Part shown: positions 1 to 7,230 of the stretch, in pieces
How the letters are laid out: each line of letters starts with the position of its first letter
How positions within the stretch are numbered: position 1 is the first letter of the stretch
Source of the DNA: Candidatus Staskawiczbacteria bacterium RIFCSPHIGHO2_02_FULL_34_10
GTDB lineage: Bacteria > Patescibacteriota > Minisyncoccia > Minisyncoccales > Staskawiczbacteraceae
Direction: 5' to 3'
NCBI GenBank assembly: GCA_001821915.1
Contig: MHOR01000007.1
Coordinates: 33,881-54,904, forward strand
Length of the DNA stretch: 21,024 bases
The notes under the pieces: model-generated
Databases searched by the model: none
What the model was told of the DNA's origin: nothing
The model's input: only the letters and a program-made list of their open reading frames with translations
Position numbers and translations under genes: made by a program

Positions 1-141
1 AATCTCACATTAATTTATTAGTACAGATTTATAAACTAGCGTGTCATTGGTAAATTGGGATCACTTTATTTAATTTTTTATTTATGTCTTGTTCCTATTA
101 TATTTTTTCATACATTATTGTCAAGTCCAAACTTCTTCACA

Positions 142-270
142 CCCTGTTAGAAGTTATGGTAAAAAATAATTTATTATAAATTATTTTTTATTTATTCATT
201 AGTATTTTTAGTTTAGTTAAATATTTACTCATTAAATTTTTTATATATCTTATCTAAACTTCTAACGGGG
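142..270. repeat. Foldback repeat in AT-rich intergenic region downstream of ruvC
   Basis: The end arms CCCTGTTAGAAGTT (142-155) and AACTTCTAACGGGG (257-270) are inverted copies differing at one base in 14. Between them lies an A/T-only hairpin at 160-190 with a perfect 14-bp stem and a TTA loop. The arm core CCCGTTAGAA recurs in the hairpin inside the lamin-tail gene (1955-1981), so this is probably a member of a dispersed palindromic repeat family. I see no coding sequence in 1-285. The element lies just past the ruvC stop and could also help end or stabilise that transcript, although there is no classic GC stem plus U-tract. Confidence 0.6.
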
Positions 271-285
271 CACCCCCCTTATAGA

Positions 286-807
286 TTATAAAGTAAAATC
301 TTTTAAAAATGCGCAAAGAGCTATACCTAAAGCATCAAAAGCGTCGTCTTTTTTTCTGTTTTTTTCTTTTAGATTGAAACTGCTCAAATCAAGTAGTTGT
401 TTTGTCATTTCTTGCACCTGCCTTTTTTCTGCCTTACCAAAACCTACCACTGTCATTTTAACCTGCAATGGAGTGAACTCACAAATAGAAATATTGCTTT
501 TTGCGGCTGATAATAAAATAACTCCCTTCGCTTGACTAACAGGTATAGCAGTTTTAAGGTTTTTAAAAAAATACAAACTTTCAATAGACACTACGTCTGG
601 CTTATGTTTTTCAATTAATATATTAACTTGTTGGTGTATTATTTTTAGTCGTTCTCCCATAGAATCTGATTTATTTGTGATAATACACCCAAAATCAATA
701 ACTTTTGGTTTTTCGTTGCGGTCTTGTCTTAAATGTTTAGCTTTTTTAGTGGAGATAATTCCATAACCTGTTATTGCGATACCAGGATCTATACCAATAA
801 TAATCAT
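286..807 (-). CDS. ruvC: Crossover junction endodeoxyribonuclease RuvC
   Basis: RuvC cuts Holliday junctions bound by RuvAB, using two metal ions held by four acidic residues. The expected residues are present: Asp7 in IGIDPG, Glu76 in SIESLYF, and Asp155 and Asp158 in DDAFDALGIAL. The stretch VKMTVVGFGKAEKRQVQ matches the conserved RuvC core (VKQTVVG.G.AEK.QVQ in E. coli). Length (173 aa) is normal. Residues 20-34 (TKKAKHLRQDRNEKP) form a longer basic loop than usual before the VIDFG strand. The gene is last in a minus-strand run lamin-tail, yebC, ruvC; yebC-ruvC adjacency is common in bacteria. The ATG at 805-807 has no Shine-Dalgarno sequence. Identification is secure. Confidence 0.96.
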   Translation of the reverse strand: MIIIGIDPGIAITGYGIISTKKAKHLRQDRNEKPKVIDFGCIITNKSDSMGERLKIIHQQVNILIEKHKPDVVSIESLYFFKNLKTAIPVSQAKGVILLSAAKSNISICEFTPLQVKMTVVGFGKAEKRQVQEMTKQLLDLSSFNLKEKNRKKDDAFDALGIALCAFLKDFTL

Positions 808-854
808 ATTAAGATTAATTTAAAGTTCAAAAATCAAAGTTCAAAATTTAGGTA

Positions 855-882
855 TCAAAAATTTGTAAAAACAAATTTTTGA
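855..882. terminator. AT-rich hairpin between yebC and ruvC
   Basis: TCAAAAATTTGT and ACAAATTTTTGA form a perfect 12-bp stem around an AAAA loop. It lies in the 126-bp gap between yebC and ruvC. It is low in GC, so a termination role is only possible; it may be an attenuator, a 3'-end stabiliser or another palindromic repeat. Near it, AAAGTTCAAAA occurs twice in direct orientation (about 822-846). Confidence 0.4.
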
Positions 883-917
883 TTAATTTTGCACTATTAT
901 TTTGCATTTTTAATTTT

Positions 918-953
918 ATTCAAATCTTAAAAATTAATTTTTAAGATTTGAAT
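918..953. terminator. 36-bp perfect palindrome over the yebC stop codon
   Basis: The sequence is perfectly symmetrical about 935/936, with arms ATTCAAATCTTAAAAATT and its complement. The TAA stop of yebC (934-936 on the minus strand) is at the exact centre, so the last codons of yebC (ending NLKN) are one arm. In RNA this would be a long hairpin at the 3' end of yebC. It could be a weak terminator or an inserted palindrome that now supplies the stop codon. Confidence 0.5.
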
Positions 954-1653
954 AGATATCTTGTATAGCGTCATTTTCGTCTAGCGCCTCAAAAAGTTTT
1001 TGACTTTTTTCTTTATCTTTTTCATCTATGATAACTTCTTCCTTAGCAACCCAATCTAGGGAGCTGGATTCTATTATTAAACCCTTTTCTTCTAGTATTT
1101 TTTTAATTATTTCTAAGTCTTCTGGTTTTGTATATACACAAAGCATATTTTCCCGCCACTTTACATCATCTGCGCCAACTTCTATTACTATTAACTCTAA
1201 TTCTTCTTTTAGTTTTGTTTCTGGGTTTATAACAATAAATCCTTTTCTTTTAAACATCCATTTTATCGCGCCCTCGCCTGCCATTTTACCGTTGTATTGG
1301 CTCAAAATACCTTTTATTTCGCCTAAAGTTCGATTTTTATTATCGGTTATTCCATCCATAATAATAGCAACTCCTCCTGGCCCAAGTCCTTCAAATGAAA
1401 CCTCTTCTAAATTTTCACCTACCAATTCGCCTGTGCCTTTTTTAATAGCCCGTTCAATATTTTCCTTAGGCATATTAAATTTTTTTGTTTGTTCAATGGC
1501 TGTTTTAAGTTTAGTATTAATAAGCGGATCTGGACCACCTTCTTTTACAACAATAGTAATAACACGGGCAAGCTTTGAAAAAAGCTTTCCCCTTTTAGCA
1601 TCATTAGCGTTTTTAGTAGCCGCAACGGTTTTAAAGTGACTATGACCTGACAT
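934..1653 (-). CDS. yebC: YebC/PmpR/TACO1 family protein
   Basis: YebC/TACO1 proteins bind ribosomes or mRNA and help translation of difficult sequences such as polyproline; some members are described as transcriptional regulators. The N-terminus MSGHSHFKTVAATKNANDAK followed by RGKLFSKLAR is the family hallmark (MSGHSKW...K...DAKRGKIFTKL). The central EVSFEGLGPGGVAIIMDGITDNKNRT and the stretch GAIKWMFKRKGFI are also diagnostic. Length (239 aa) is normal. Its ATG (1651-1653) overlaps the end of the lamin-tail gene by 14 bp, which suggests translational coupling. ruvC follows 126 bp downstream. The stop codon lies at the centre of a 36-bp palindrome. Confidence 0.95.
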   Translation of the reverse strand: MSGHSHFKTVAATKNANDAKRGKLFSKLARVITIVVKEGGPDPLINTKLKTAIEQTKKFNMPKENIERAIKKGTGELVGENLEEVSFEGLGPGGVAIIMDGITDNKNRTLGEIKGILSQYNGKMAGEGAIKWMFKRKGFIVINPETKLKEELELIVIEVGADDVKWRENMLCVYTKPEDLEIIKKILEEKGLIIESSSLDWVAKEEVIIDEKDKEKSQKLFEALDENDAIQDIYSNLKN

Positions 1654-2911
1654 TTTTTTTAAATATTTTTAGTTTTAGTAATAAAATTATTATCGCCGAA
1701 ATTATAGTAATTGCAATTGCAATGAAAAATAAAAACCAAGGATTAAATGATTGTTTAGTTATTTTAATAGTATCACCAATAGCCACAGTCGCCATATTTA
1801 CATTATCATTATTACCAACTTTTATGGATTTTGACAATACCGCAGTAGTATTATTTATAGTAATATTATTTTTCATTCCAGGAGTTAAGTTTTTACTCCA
1901 TTGCCAGCCCACATCGTTACGCGAAGCGTTGCTGGTGGGCCAATCAGAAGGCGCCCCATTAGAAACTTCATTTCTAACGGGATAAATTTTATTGTAAGAT
2001 TGGTTTTTAGGAGCATTTTTATAAGATATAGAATCAGCAATTTCTTTATTAGGCAAAATTAAGTCTAAGGTATCTTTGTCATTATTTAAAGTTATTTTTG
2101 TTTCTGGTCTCTTTAAGATAAAATATTCATCAGCTTGTAGTTTTGTTTCTTTTGGAAAAACATAAATTGTAATTGATCCTTCTTTATCTTGAAGCGACCA
2201 GCCAGATATGTCGACAGTAAAATTATTTAAATTATATATTTCTATCCACTCATTAGTTTCATCACTGCCTTCTGGGGCAGGAATAATTTCATTAAGCAAA
2301 ACACCACTTGGGTATACTTTTATATCAGGAGTCTCTTGCGACTCTACATTGATTTTAATTTCTACATCGGCCTCTTTTTGGGTTGGCGGACTTTCTATTG
2401 TCCTAGAGCTGTTTTTTGCCTTTGGGGTGCCATTAGGACTATCACTCGTCTGCCACGCGCCAGTATCAGTTCTTTCCATAGTTTGTTTTGTAGTATTATC
2501 TCCCGCAGGCCAATTTAAAGTAAAAGCTAAATCATTAATTAAATTATTCGCATTATCATATAATTCCAAAGATTGACCACTATTATTTAATGCTCCTTTA
2601 TAAATAAAATCAGCTGTAATATTAGGGACAGAATCATCGTCAGTCCTTTCTAACAAATAAAATCCTTGTATGGGTATTTGCCCAGTCAAATAGACTTTTA
2701 TTTTATTGTCAGTAGTTTTTAATAGCCAGCCGTCTAAATTAATAATATTTGAAGTAGTATTTTTTAATTCTATCCATTCGTTGTTTATGGAGTTAGTGTT
2801 GCCCATCCATGCAATTTCATTAATAATTATGTCGTTTTGAGCTACTGCTTTTGCCACATCAAAAACAGTAAGAGATGTAAAAATAAGTAAAGGTAAAAAA
2901 ATCTTTTTCAT
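1640..2911 (-). CDS. Surface-anchored protein with two lamin-tail domains
   Basis: This is a predicted exported, cell-surface protein of unknown role. Residues 1-24 form a signal peptide (MKK, hydrophobic core, possible AVA cleavage site). The first lamin-tail domain runs from about 27 to 160, starting IIINEIAWMG and containing NEWIELKN and LDGWLL. The second runs from about 203 to 310, starting VLLNEIIPAPEG with NEWIEIYN and ISGWSLQD. A hydrophobic helix near 393-415 followed by KLKIFKK suggests a C-terminal membrane anchor facing outward. Such Ig-like lamin-tail domains are common in surface proteins of candidate-phylum bacteria. Residues about 309-336 (KIYPVRNEVSNGAPSDWPTS then NASRNDVGW) come from two GC-rich palindromes and look like an in-frame insertion into the linker before the anchor. 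Confidence 0.85.
   Translation of the reverse strand: MKKIFLPLLIFTSLTVFDVAKAVAQNDIIINEIAWMGNTNSINNEWIELKNTTSNIINLDGWLLKTTDNKIKVYLTGQIPIQGFYLLERTDDDSVPNITADFIYKGALNNSGQSLELYDNANNLINDLAFTLNWPAGDNTTKQTMERTDTGAWQTSDSPNGTPKAKNSSRTIESPPTQKEADVEIKINVESQETPDIKVYPSGVLLNEIIPAPEGSDETNEWIEIYNLNNFTVDISGWSLQDKEGSITIYVFPKETKLQADEYFILKRPETKITLNNDKDTLDLILPNKEIADSISYKNAPKNQSYNKIYPVRNEVSNGAPSDWPTSNASRNDVGWQWSKNLTPGMKNNITINNTTAVLSKSIKVGNNDNVNMATVAIGDTIKITKQSFNPWFLFFIAIAITIISAIIILLLKLKIFKKNVRS
1903..1985. repeat. Pair of palindromic repeats inside the lamin-tail gene
   Basis: Two GC-rich hairpins sit side by side in the coding sequence. The first (about 1907-1940) has GCCCAC and GTGGGC arms and an imperfect interior. 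The second (1955-1981) has CCCATTAGAAA and TTTCTAACGGG arms around a CTTCA loop, pairing 10 of 11 bases plus one G-T. The second shares its CCCGTTAGAA core with the arms of the foldback at 142-270. Both are read in frame without stops and add roughly 28 residues. The arrangement resembles paired REP-type units. Confidence 0.75.
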
Positions 2912-2917
2912 ATATTA

Positions 2918-2923
2918 ATTATA
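2918..2923 (-). promoter_or_regulatory. -10 box of the lamin-tail gene, leaderless arrangement
   Basis: On the minus strand a perfect TATAAT ends six bases before the ATG at 2909-2911. Transcription would begin at or within a base or two of the A of the ATG, leaving no leader. A weak -35 (TTTTAA) sits 17 bases upstream. Confidence 0.6.
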
Positions 2924-2964
2924 CAAAAAAACTGACTTAATTAAAACCTCCTTATTTTACTATC

Positions 2965-3036
2965 AGACCTATTAATTAAAGATTTTTCTATTGCGATTTC
3001 AAAATTTCATAACAGAAAACTTTAATCAGTAGGCCT
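2965..3036. promoter_or_regulatory. Imperfect inverted repeat upstream of tdh
   Basis: AGACCTATTAATTAAAG (2965-2981) and CTTTAATCAGTAGGCCT (3020-3036) are inverted copies matching at 14 of 17 positions, 38 bases apart. The right arm ends just before the predicted tdh -35. It may be an operator or the remnant of a palindromic repeat; nothing in the sequence decides between them. Confidence 0.35.
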
Positions 3037-3037
3037 A

Positions 3038-3065
3038 TTGAATGAAAGTTTTAATATGATATTAT
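3038..3065 (+). promoter_or_regulatory. Probable promoter of the tdh-kbl operon
   Basis: TTGAAT (3038-3043) and TATTAT (3060-3065) are separated by 16 bases and resemble sigma-70 -35 and -10 elements. This leaves a leader of about 29 nt before the tdh ATG at 3101. An overlapping TATGAT (3055-3060) is an alternative -10. Confidence 0.45.
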
Positions 3066-3100
3066 TCTATTATTAATTCAAAACATTTAAAATTATTTTT

Positions 3101-4243
3101 ATGAAGGCATTAGTATTTGATAAAAGTAAACTCTCATGGGAAGATTCAAGGGGTTTTGAAAAGGTTGAGGTTTTAGACCCAATTATTAATGAACAACAAA
3201 ATCCTTCTGATGCAAATTATATTATAATTAAAGTAATGTATGCTGGAGTTTGCGGAAGCGATCGAGGTATTTGGAACCGCACTGCTTTTGGCGACCAAAT
3301 TCTTAAAAGTTTAGAAAAAGAAAAAAATGATGTGCGTATAATTGGCCATGAATTTTTTGGTGAAATTATAACTGTTGGCTCAAATGTAGGGTCTTTAAAA
3401 ATTGGCGACAAGGTTGCTTTTGAATCCCACTTAATTTGCAAAAAATGTTTTCAATGTAAAAATAAGCAAGAGAATGTATGTTCTAATCAATTAATTTTAG
3501 GAATTAGCCATAATGGAGGATTCGCTGAGTTTGCTAAGATCCCTGCTTATGTTGCATGGAAAACTGACATCAATAAAATTCGTCCTGAAATAGCTGTATT
3601 GCAAGAGCCTTTTGGAAATGCGGTTCATGCAGCATCAAAGGTAAATATAAAAGACAAATCAGTTGTTATTTTTGGATTAGGTCCAATAGGATTATTTTTA
3701 CTTTTAATTTTAAAACATCTTGGGGCAAAAATTATTATTGGTGTTGAAGTAAACGAAAAAGCTATTAAAATTGCAAAGGATTTAGGCATAGATCATATTG
3801 TAAAAATTAAAAAAAGTATTGACTCAAAGGATTATTCATACAACAAAGAGGTAGTTAAAAAGATAATAGAGATTACCGGGGGGTTAGGCGAGGATGTGGC
3901 TTTTGAAATGGCGGGTGCTAATAATTCTTTAAATAATTGTATTAAATCTGTGAGGCGTGGAGGAGATGTTGTTTTATTTGGCTTAAAAAACGCAAATTTT
4001 ATTATAGAAGATTTTACCGAAATAGTGATGAAGGGAATCACTTTACATAGTGTGGCCGGTCGTCAAGTTTGGAAAACATGGGAAATGACAAAAAATATTC
4101 TTGAAAATAATAACATACAAGACAAGCTTTGGAATATAGTTTTAGAAGGGGGTAATGAAACTATTGTTGATTTTAAGGATTATAATAAGGATTTATTTGA
4201 GAAAAAAATGGCCGAGCATACTAAAATTTTATTAAAGTTTTAA
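3101..4243 (+). CDS. tdh: L-threonine 3-dehydrogenase (zinc-dependent MDR family)
   Basis: It oxidises L-threonine to 2-amino-3-ketobutyrate with NAD+. It is a medium-chain zinc alcohol dehydrogenase. Catalytic-zinc ligands are Cys51 in AGVCGSD and His83-Glu84 in GHEFFGE. A structural-zinc loop uses Cys113, Cys116, Cys119 and Cys127, preceded by ESH as in E. coli Tdh. The Rossmann motif is GLGPIG at 192-197. The stretch EPFGNAVHAA matches the threonine dehydrogenase signature (DPFGNAVHTA in E. coli) better than other MDR enzymes. It is 380 aa, slightly longer than the 341-aa E. coli enzyme, with an N-terminal insert around residues 25-38 and a longer loop at 59-78. kbl begins 12 bp downstream, encoding the next enzyme of the pathway, which strongly supports the assignment. 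Confidence 0.9.
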   Translation: MKALVFDKSKLSWEDSRGFEKVEVLDPIINEQQNPSDANYIIIKVMYAGVCGSDRGIWNRTAFGDQILKSLEKEKNDVRIIGHEFFGEIITVGSNVGSLKIGDKVAFESHLICKKCFQCKNKQENVCSNQLILGISHNGGFAEFAKIPAYVAWKTDINKIRPEIAVLQEPFGNAVHAASKVNIKDKSVVIFGLGPIGLFLLLILKHLGAKIIIGVEVNEKAIKIAKDLGIDHIVKIKKSIDSKDYSYNKEVVKKIIEITGGLGEDVAFEMAGANNSLNNCIKSVRRGGDVVLFGLKNANFIIEDFTEIVMKGITLHSVAGRQVWKTWEMTKNILENNNIQDKLWNIVLEGGNETIVDFKDYNKDLFEKKMAEHTKILLKF

Positions 4244-4255
4244 AAAGTAAAAAAT

Positions 4256-5443
4256 ATGTTTAAAAATATAAAAAAACAATTTCAAGATGAGATTTTGAAA
4301 ATAAAAGAAAGCGGGATGTATAAAGACGAAAAAATTATCGAAGGAATGCAAGGAACAGAGATTAAAGTTGAAGGGAAAACTTTTTTAAATTTTTGCGCTA
4401 ATAACTATTTAGGTTTAGCTTCATCTAGAGAATTAATTAATGTTGCAAAAAAAAATTTAGATAATTATGGATTTGGAATGGCTAGTGTAAGGTTTATTTG
4501 CGGAAACTCAACAGTCCATAAAGATTTAGAGAATGAAATTTCTAAGTTTTTTGGCACTAGTGACGCATTGCTTTATACTTCGTGTTTTGATGCCAATGCA
4601 GGTTTATTTGAGGCAATATTAAAAGAGGGCGATGCAGTTTTAAGTGACGAACTAAATCATGCTTCAATTGTTGATGGAGTAAGATTATGTAAAGCTGATA
4701 GGTTTATTTACAAACATTCAGATATGCAGGACTTAGAAGATAAATTAAAATCTTTGGGTCAGCGTAATAAAATATTAATTGCTTCAGACGGTGTTTTTTC
4801 AATGGATGGAGACACTGCTAAAGTAGTATTATTATGTGATTTGGCAGAAAAATATAGGACAATGCTAATGATTGACGATTCTCATGCCAGTGGAGTGTTA
4901 GGACAAAGCGGTAGAGGGAGTGTTGAAGGATTAATGGATAGAGTTGATATTTTAACTTCTACTTTTGGTAAGGCGCTGGGCGGAGCTGGTGGAGGATTTA
5001 CTACGGGGCGCAAGGAAATTATTGAATATTTAAAGCAAAAAAGTCGTACTAGTCTTTTTAGTAATAATTTACCCCCTATGATTGCGGGAGCGGCCCTGTA
5101 TATACTTTCTAATTTTGATAAAGAATTTAATAGTTTACGTCAAAAATTAATAGAAAATACAAAATATTTTAGGGATCAAATGCAAAGCCTTGATTTTAAT
5201 TTAGGGGGAGATGGAAGTCACCCAATTACTCCAGTTATGTTATTTGATGAAAAACTTACTACTGATATGGCACAAAAACTATTTTTAAATGGAATTTATG
5301 TGCGAGGCTTTACATATCCTGTAGTTCCAAAAGGTAAAGCGCGTATTCGTATACAACTTTCTTCTAGTCACACTAAAGAGCAAATAGATAAAGCAATTGA
5401 AATTTTTGCAAAAATAGGCAAAGAAATGGGAGTTATAAAATAA
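4256..5443 (+). CDS. kbl: Glycine C-acetyltransferase (2-amino-3-ketobutyrate CoA ligase)
   Basis: A PLP-dependent alpha-oxoamine synthase that cleaves 2-amino-3-ketobutyrate with CoA into glycine and acetyl-CoA. Visible family features are FCANNYLGLA near 46-55, GFGMASVRFICG near 72-83, His135 in NHASIVDG, the cofactor Asp207 and His210 in MIDDSHASG, and the Schiff-base lysine Lys239 in STFGKALGGA. Length (395 aa) matches E. coli Kbl (398). The close relatives BioF and HemA share the fold, but RFICG and the adjacent tdh favour Kbl. It is the second gene of the operon and ends 12 bp before a bidirectional terminator. I see no clear Shine-Dalgarno sequence. Confidence 0.93.
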   Translation: MFKNIKKQFQDEILKIKESGMYKDEKIIEGMQGTEIKVEGKTFLNFCANNYLGLASSRELINVAKKNLDNYGFGMASVRFICGNSTVHKDLENEISKFFGTSDALLYTSCFDANAGLFEAILKEGDAVLSDELNHASIVDGVRLCKADRFIYKHSDMQDLEDKLKSLGQRNKILIASDGVFSMDGDTAKVVLLCDLAEKYRTMLMIDDSHASGVLGQSGRGSVEGLMDRVDILTSTFGKALGGAGGGFTTGRKEIIEYLKQKSRTSLFSNNLPPMIAGAALYILSNFDKEFNSLRQKLIENTKYFRDQMQSLDFNLGGDGSHPITPVMLFDEKLTTDMAQKLFLNGIYVRGFTYPVVPKGKARIRIQLSSSHTKEQIDKAIEIFAKIGKEMGVIK

Positions 5444-5455
5444 TATCTGTGAAAT

Positions 5456-5493
5456 TTTAAAAAATCGCTACTTATAAGTAGCGATTTTTTAAA
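5456..5493. terminator. Bidirectional terminator between kbl and ruvB
   Basis: A 38-bp perfect palindrome centred at 5474/5475 contains the GC-containing core ATCGCTACTTA and its complement, with an A-run on one side and a T-run on the other. It can stop transcription from both convergent genes. The TAA stop of ruvB (5489-5491) lies inside it. Confidence 0.85.
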
Positions 5494-6520
5494 TTAATGA
5501 GTCTTGTTTATTATATTTTAGGCCTAAGTGAGCGTAAGCAAGTTTTGAGGCAATTCTGCCTTTTGGCGTTCTTTCAATAAAACCACATTGCATTAAATAA
5601 GGTTCGTACATATCTAAAATAGTATCCTCTTCTTCTAATGCCGCCGCCGATAATGACTGTAATCCAACAGGTCCGCCGTCAAACTTTTCAATAAGCGCCA
5701 ATAAAATTTTTCTATCACCTGGCTCTAATCCCATTTGGTCAACTTCTAAAGAATATAAAGCATGTTCTGTAATCTCTTTTGTTGCTATTCCTGTGCCGTG
5801 CACCTCTGCAAAATCCCTAACTCTTTTTAAGAGTCTATTTGCTATTCTTGGAGTAAAGCGTGATCTTGCCGCAATTATTTTAACTGATTCTGACTTAATT
5901 TGGACCCCTAAAATTCTAGCTGATCTTTCAATTATTTTTTCAATGTCTTCTGGTTTATAAAAATTGAGCTGGAATGTGGCGCCAAAACGGTTTCTTAAAG
6001 GCGCTGATAAAAGCCCTGGTCTTGTGGTGGCTCCTATTAACGTAAAATGAGGTAGAACTAGTTCCATAGTGCGCGCCATTGGGCCTTTTCCTAAAATTAA
6101 ATTCAATTTATATTCTTCCATTGCAGGATATATATATTCTTCTATAGTTTTGTGCATCCTGTGAATTTCATCTAAAAATAAAACATCTCCTTCCGATAAA
6201 TTAGTTAAAATTGCCGCTAGGTCTCCAGCTCTTTCAATGGCAGGGCCTGAAGTTACTCTAATTTTTTTACCCATTTCTAATGCTATTAAGTAGGCTAAAG
6301 TAGTTTTTCCAAGTCCTGAGTTTCCATAAAACAATAAATGGTCAGGGGACTGACTTCTTTGTTTTGCCGCAGTAAGAATTACTTTTAGATTCTCTTTAAT
6401 TTTATCTTGGCCAACATAATCGTGCCAATTTTTAGGGCGCAAAGCAGAATCTAGGACTTCTTCCTCGGCATCCGTTTTTTTGTCTGCCTGATCGGTAGGC
6501 AGGCCTAAAATACTTGACAT
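5489..6520 (-). CDS. ruvB: Holliday junction branch migration helicase RuvB
   Basis: RuvB is the AAA+ ring motor that, with RuvA, drives branch migration. It has the family opening LRPKNWHDYVGQ, Walker A GNSGLGKTT (usually GPPGLGKTT, here with a changed second and third residue), Walker B LFLDEIHRM, sensor-1 IGATTRPG and the arginine-finger stretch LRNRFG. The C-terminal winged helix includes GPVGLQSLSAAALEEEDTI and the ending GFIERTPKGRIAS. The length of 343 aa is normal. Near the N-terminus, GLPTDQADKK is encoded by a small GC-rich hairpin (6484-6502). It stands alone, convergent with kbl, away from ruvA and ruvC. Confidence 0.97.
   Translation of the reverse strand: MSSILGLPTDQADKKTDAEEEVLDSALRPKNWHDYVGQDKIKENLKVILTAAKQRSQSPDHLLFYGNSGLGKTTLAYLIALEMGKKIRVTSGPAIERAGDLAAILTNLSEGDVLFLDEIHRMHKTIEEYIYPAMEEYKLNLILGKGPMARTMELVLPHFTLIGATTRPGLLSAPLRNRFGATFQLNFYKPEDIEKIIERSARILGVQIKSESVKIIAARSRFTPRIANRLLKRVRDFAEVHGTGIATKEITEHALYSLEVDQMGLEPGDRKILLALIEKFDGGPVGLQSLSAAALEEEDTILDMYEPYLMQCGFIERTPKGRIASKLAYAHLGLKYNKQDSLI
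6484..6502. repeat. Short palindrome in the 5' coding end of ruvB
   Basis: CTGCCT and AGGCAG arms enclose GATCGGT. Read on the coding strand it supplies LPTDQAD, in the variable extension before the conserved ruvB core. It is GC-rich in AT-rich surroundings, like the other palindromes found inside genes of this window. It is short enough to be chance. Confidence 0.45.
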
Positions 6521-6606
6521 ATAGGTTATAAGGTGATATAATGGATATACTGGGTAAAAACGGTCATTTTTAAAATTGAATACTAAAAACTAGCTAATTT
6601 ATTTCT

Positions 6607-6953
6607 AAAACAGCTCTGGAGTTGGAGGTCTTATATGGGCTTTCCTTAGTTTATGGATAGTTTTGCTCCGGCTCAACTAAACAAGGCCTACTACTTAATA
6701 ATTATTCTACTCGAGACGCGAGGCGCAATTGGCAAAGCCAATTCGCCCCATCTGTAGCAAATTGAATCTTTTGGCTAAAAATTCCTAAAAGCTTCGCGGC
6801 TTACACTCTGTGTAAACCTTGTCGCTTTTGATAATTTTTCGCTTCAAAATATTCAACTTTCGTCACGAAAAATTATTAAGTAGTAGGCCTTTCCTCAGGA
6901 AAACCTTTACTTGTATCCCAGATACAATGCTCCTCCAACTCCAGAGCTGTTTT
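6607..6953. repeat. 347-bp nested foldback element, mobile element or structured RNA
   Basis: This element fills most of the 438-bp gap at 6521-6958. Outer arms of 22 bp are perfect inverted copies (6607-6628 and 6932-6953). Inside lies a second perfect 21-bp inverted pair (6683-6703 and 6871-6891). Between the inner arms are hairpins at 6722-6747 (GGCGCAATTGGC with GCCAATTCGCC, one bulge), 6762-6773 with 6845-6856 (11 of 12 pairs), 6778-6792 with 6824-6838 (imperfect), 6801-6815 (TTACAC, GTGTAA) and 6858-6870 (TTTCGT, ACGAAA). The right spacer adds hairpins at 6891-6901 and 6911-6927. I find no open reading frame or transposase, and no obvious target duplication. It is either a foldback miniature transposable element or a non-coding RNA gene. 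The remainder of the gap (6521-6606) holds only the ruvB upstream region. Confidence 0.8.
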
Positions 6954-6958
6954 TATTT

Positions 6959-7204
6959 TTAAATTTTCCCTTTATACTCTTCTGCTAGTCGTTCGAGGGC
7001 TTCAACTAATGGTACTGATGCATAATAGCTTAAATTATTTTCTATATAAAATTGTTTGATTTTTTCAAATTTTTCGCGATCCTTCTTCTTAATAAGATTG
7101 CCTTCTTTTTCCTTTCTAGTTGCAGAGCCCGCAGACGGGAGTTCCGGTAAAGCCGGTAACTCTCGCGTCTCGCCAGGCAATTTTTCAAAAGAAAAGTTCT
7201 GCAA
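6959..7204 (-). CDS. Small hypothetical ORF, possibly a gene remnant
   Basis: I do not recognise this 81-residue ORF. The start would be TTG (7202-7204); no ATG is available and an in-frame TGA lies five codons upstream. Residues about 13-26 (TRELPALPELPSAG) come from a 36-bp palindrome also found in uvrB. The rest (KEKEGNLIKKKDREKFEKIK and onward to VPLVEALERLAEEY) is a plausible charged, helical C-terminal segment. It lies between two foldback elements and its stop is six bases from the larger one. It may be a small protein or the tail of a gene broken by these insertions. No function is proposed. Confidence 0.35.
   Translation of the reverse strand: MQNFSFEKLPGETRELPALPELPSAGSATRKEKEGNLIKKKDREKFEKIKQFYIENNLSYYASVPLVEALERLAEEYKGKI
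7134..7169. repeat. 36-bp palindromic element, family shared with uvrB
   Basis: GACGGGAGTTCC and its counterpart ACTCTCGCGTC fold around TAAAG with a one-base bulge. On the minus strand it reads GACGCGAGAGTT, then CCGGAACTCCCGTC. The element in uvrB at 19110-19147 has nearly the same outer halves (GATCGCGAGAGTT and GGGAACTCCCGATC) with a changed centre, in the opposite orientation relative to the coding strand. The flank CGAGACGCGAG (minus, 7162-7172) also occurs on the plus strand at 6712-6722, inside the large foldback. Confidence 0.7.
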
Positions 7205-7230
7205 CTGGTTTGTATATCACTAAAGCAAGG

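Noticed and set aside
1028..1639. Long plus-strand ORF antisense to yebC
   Set aside because: It is a shadow of yebC, which has clear family motifs on the minus strand; the antisense translation is low-complexity Ser/Phe/Ile.
4256..5443. kbl as BioF (8-amino-7-oxononanoate synthase)
   Set aside because: The adjacent tdh and the stretch GMASVRFICG favour glycine C-acetyltransferase; no other biotin genes are present.
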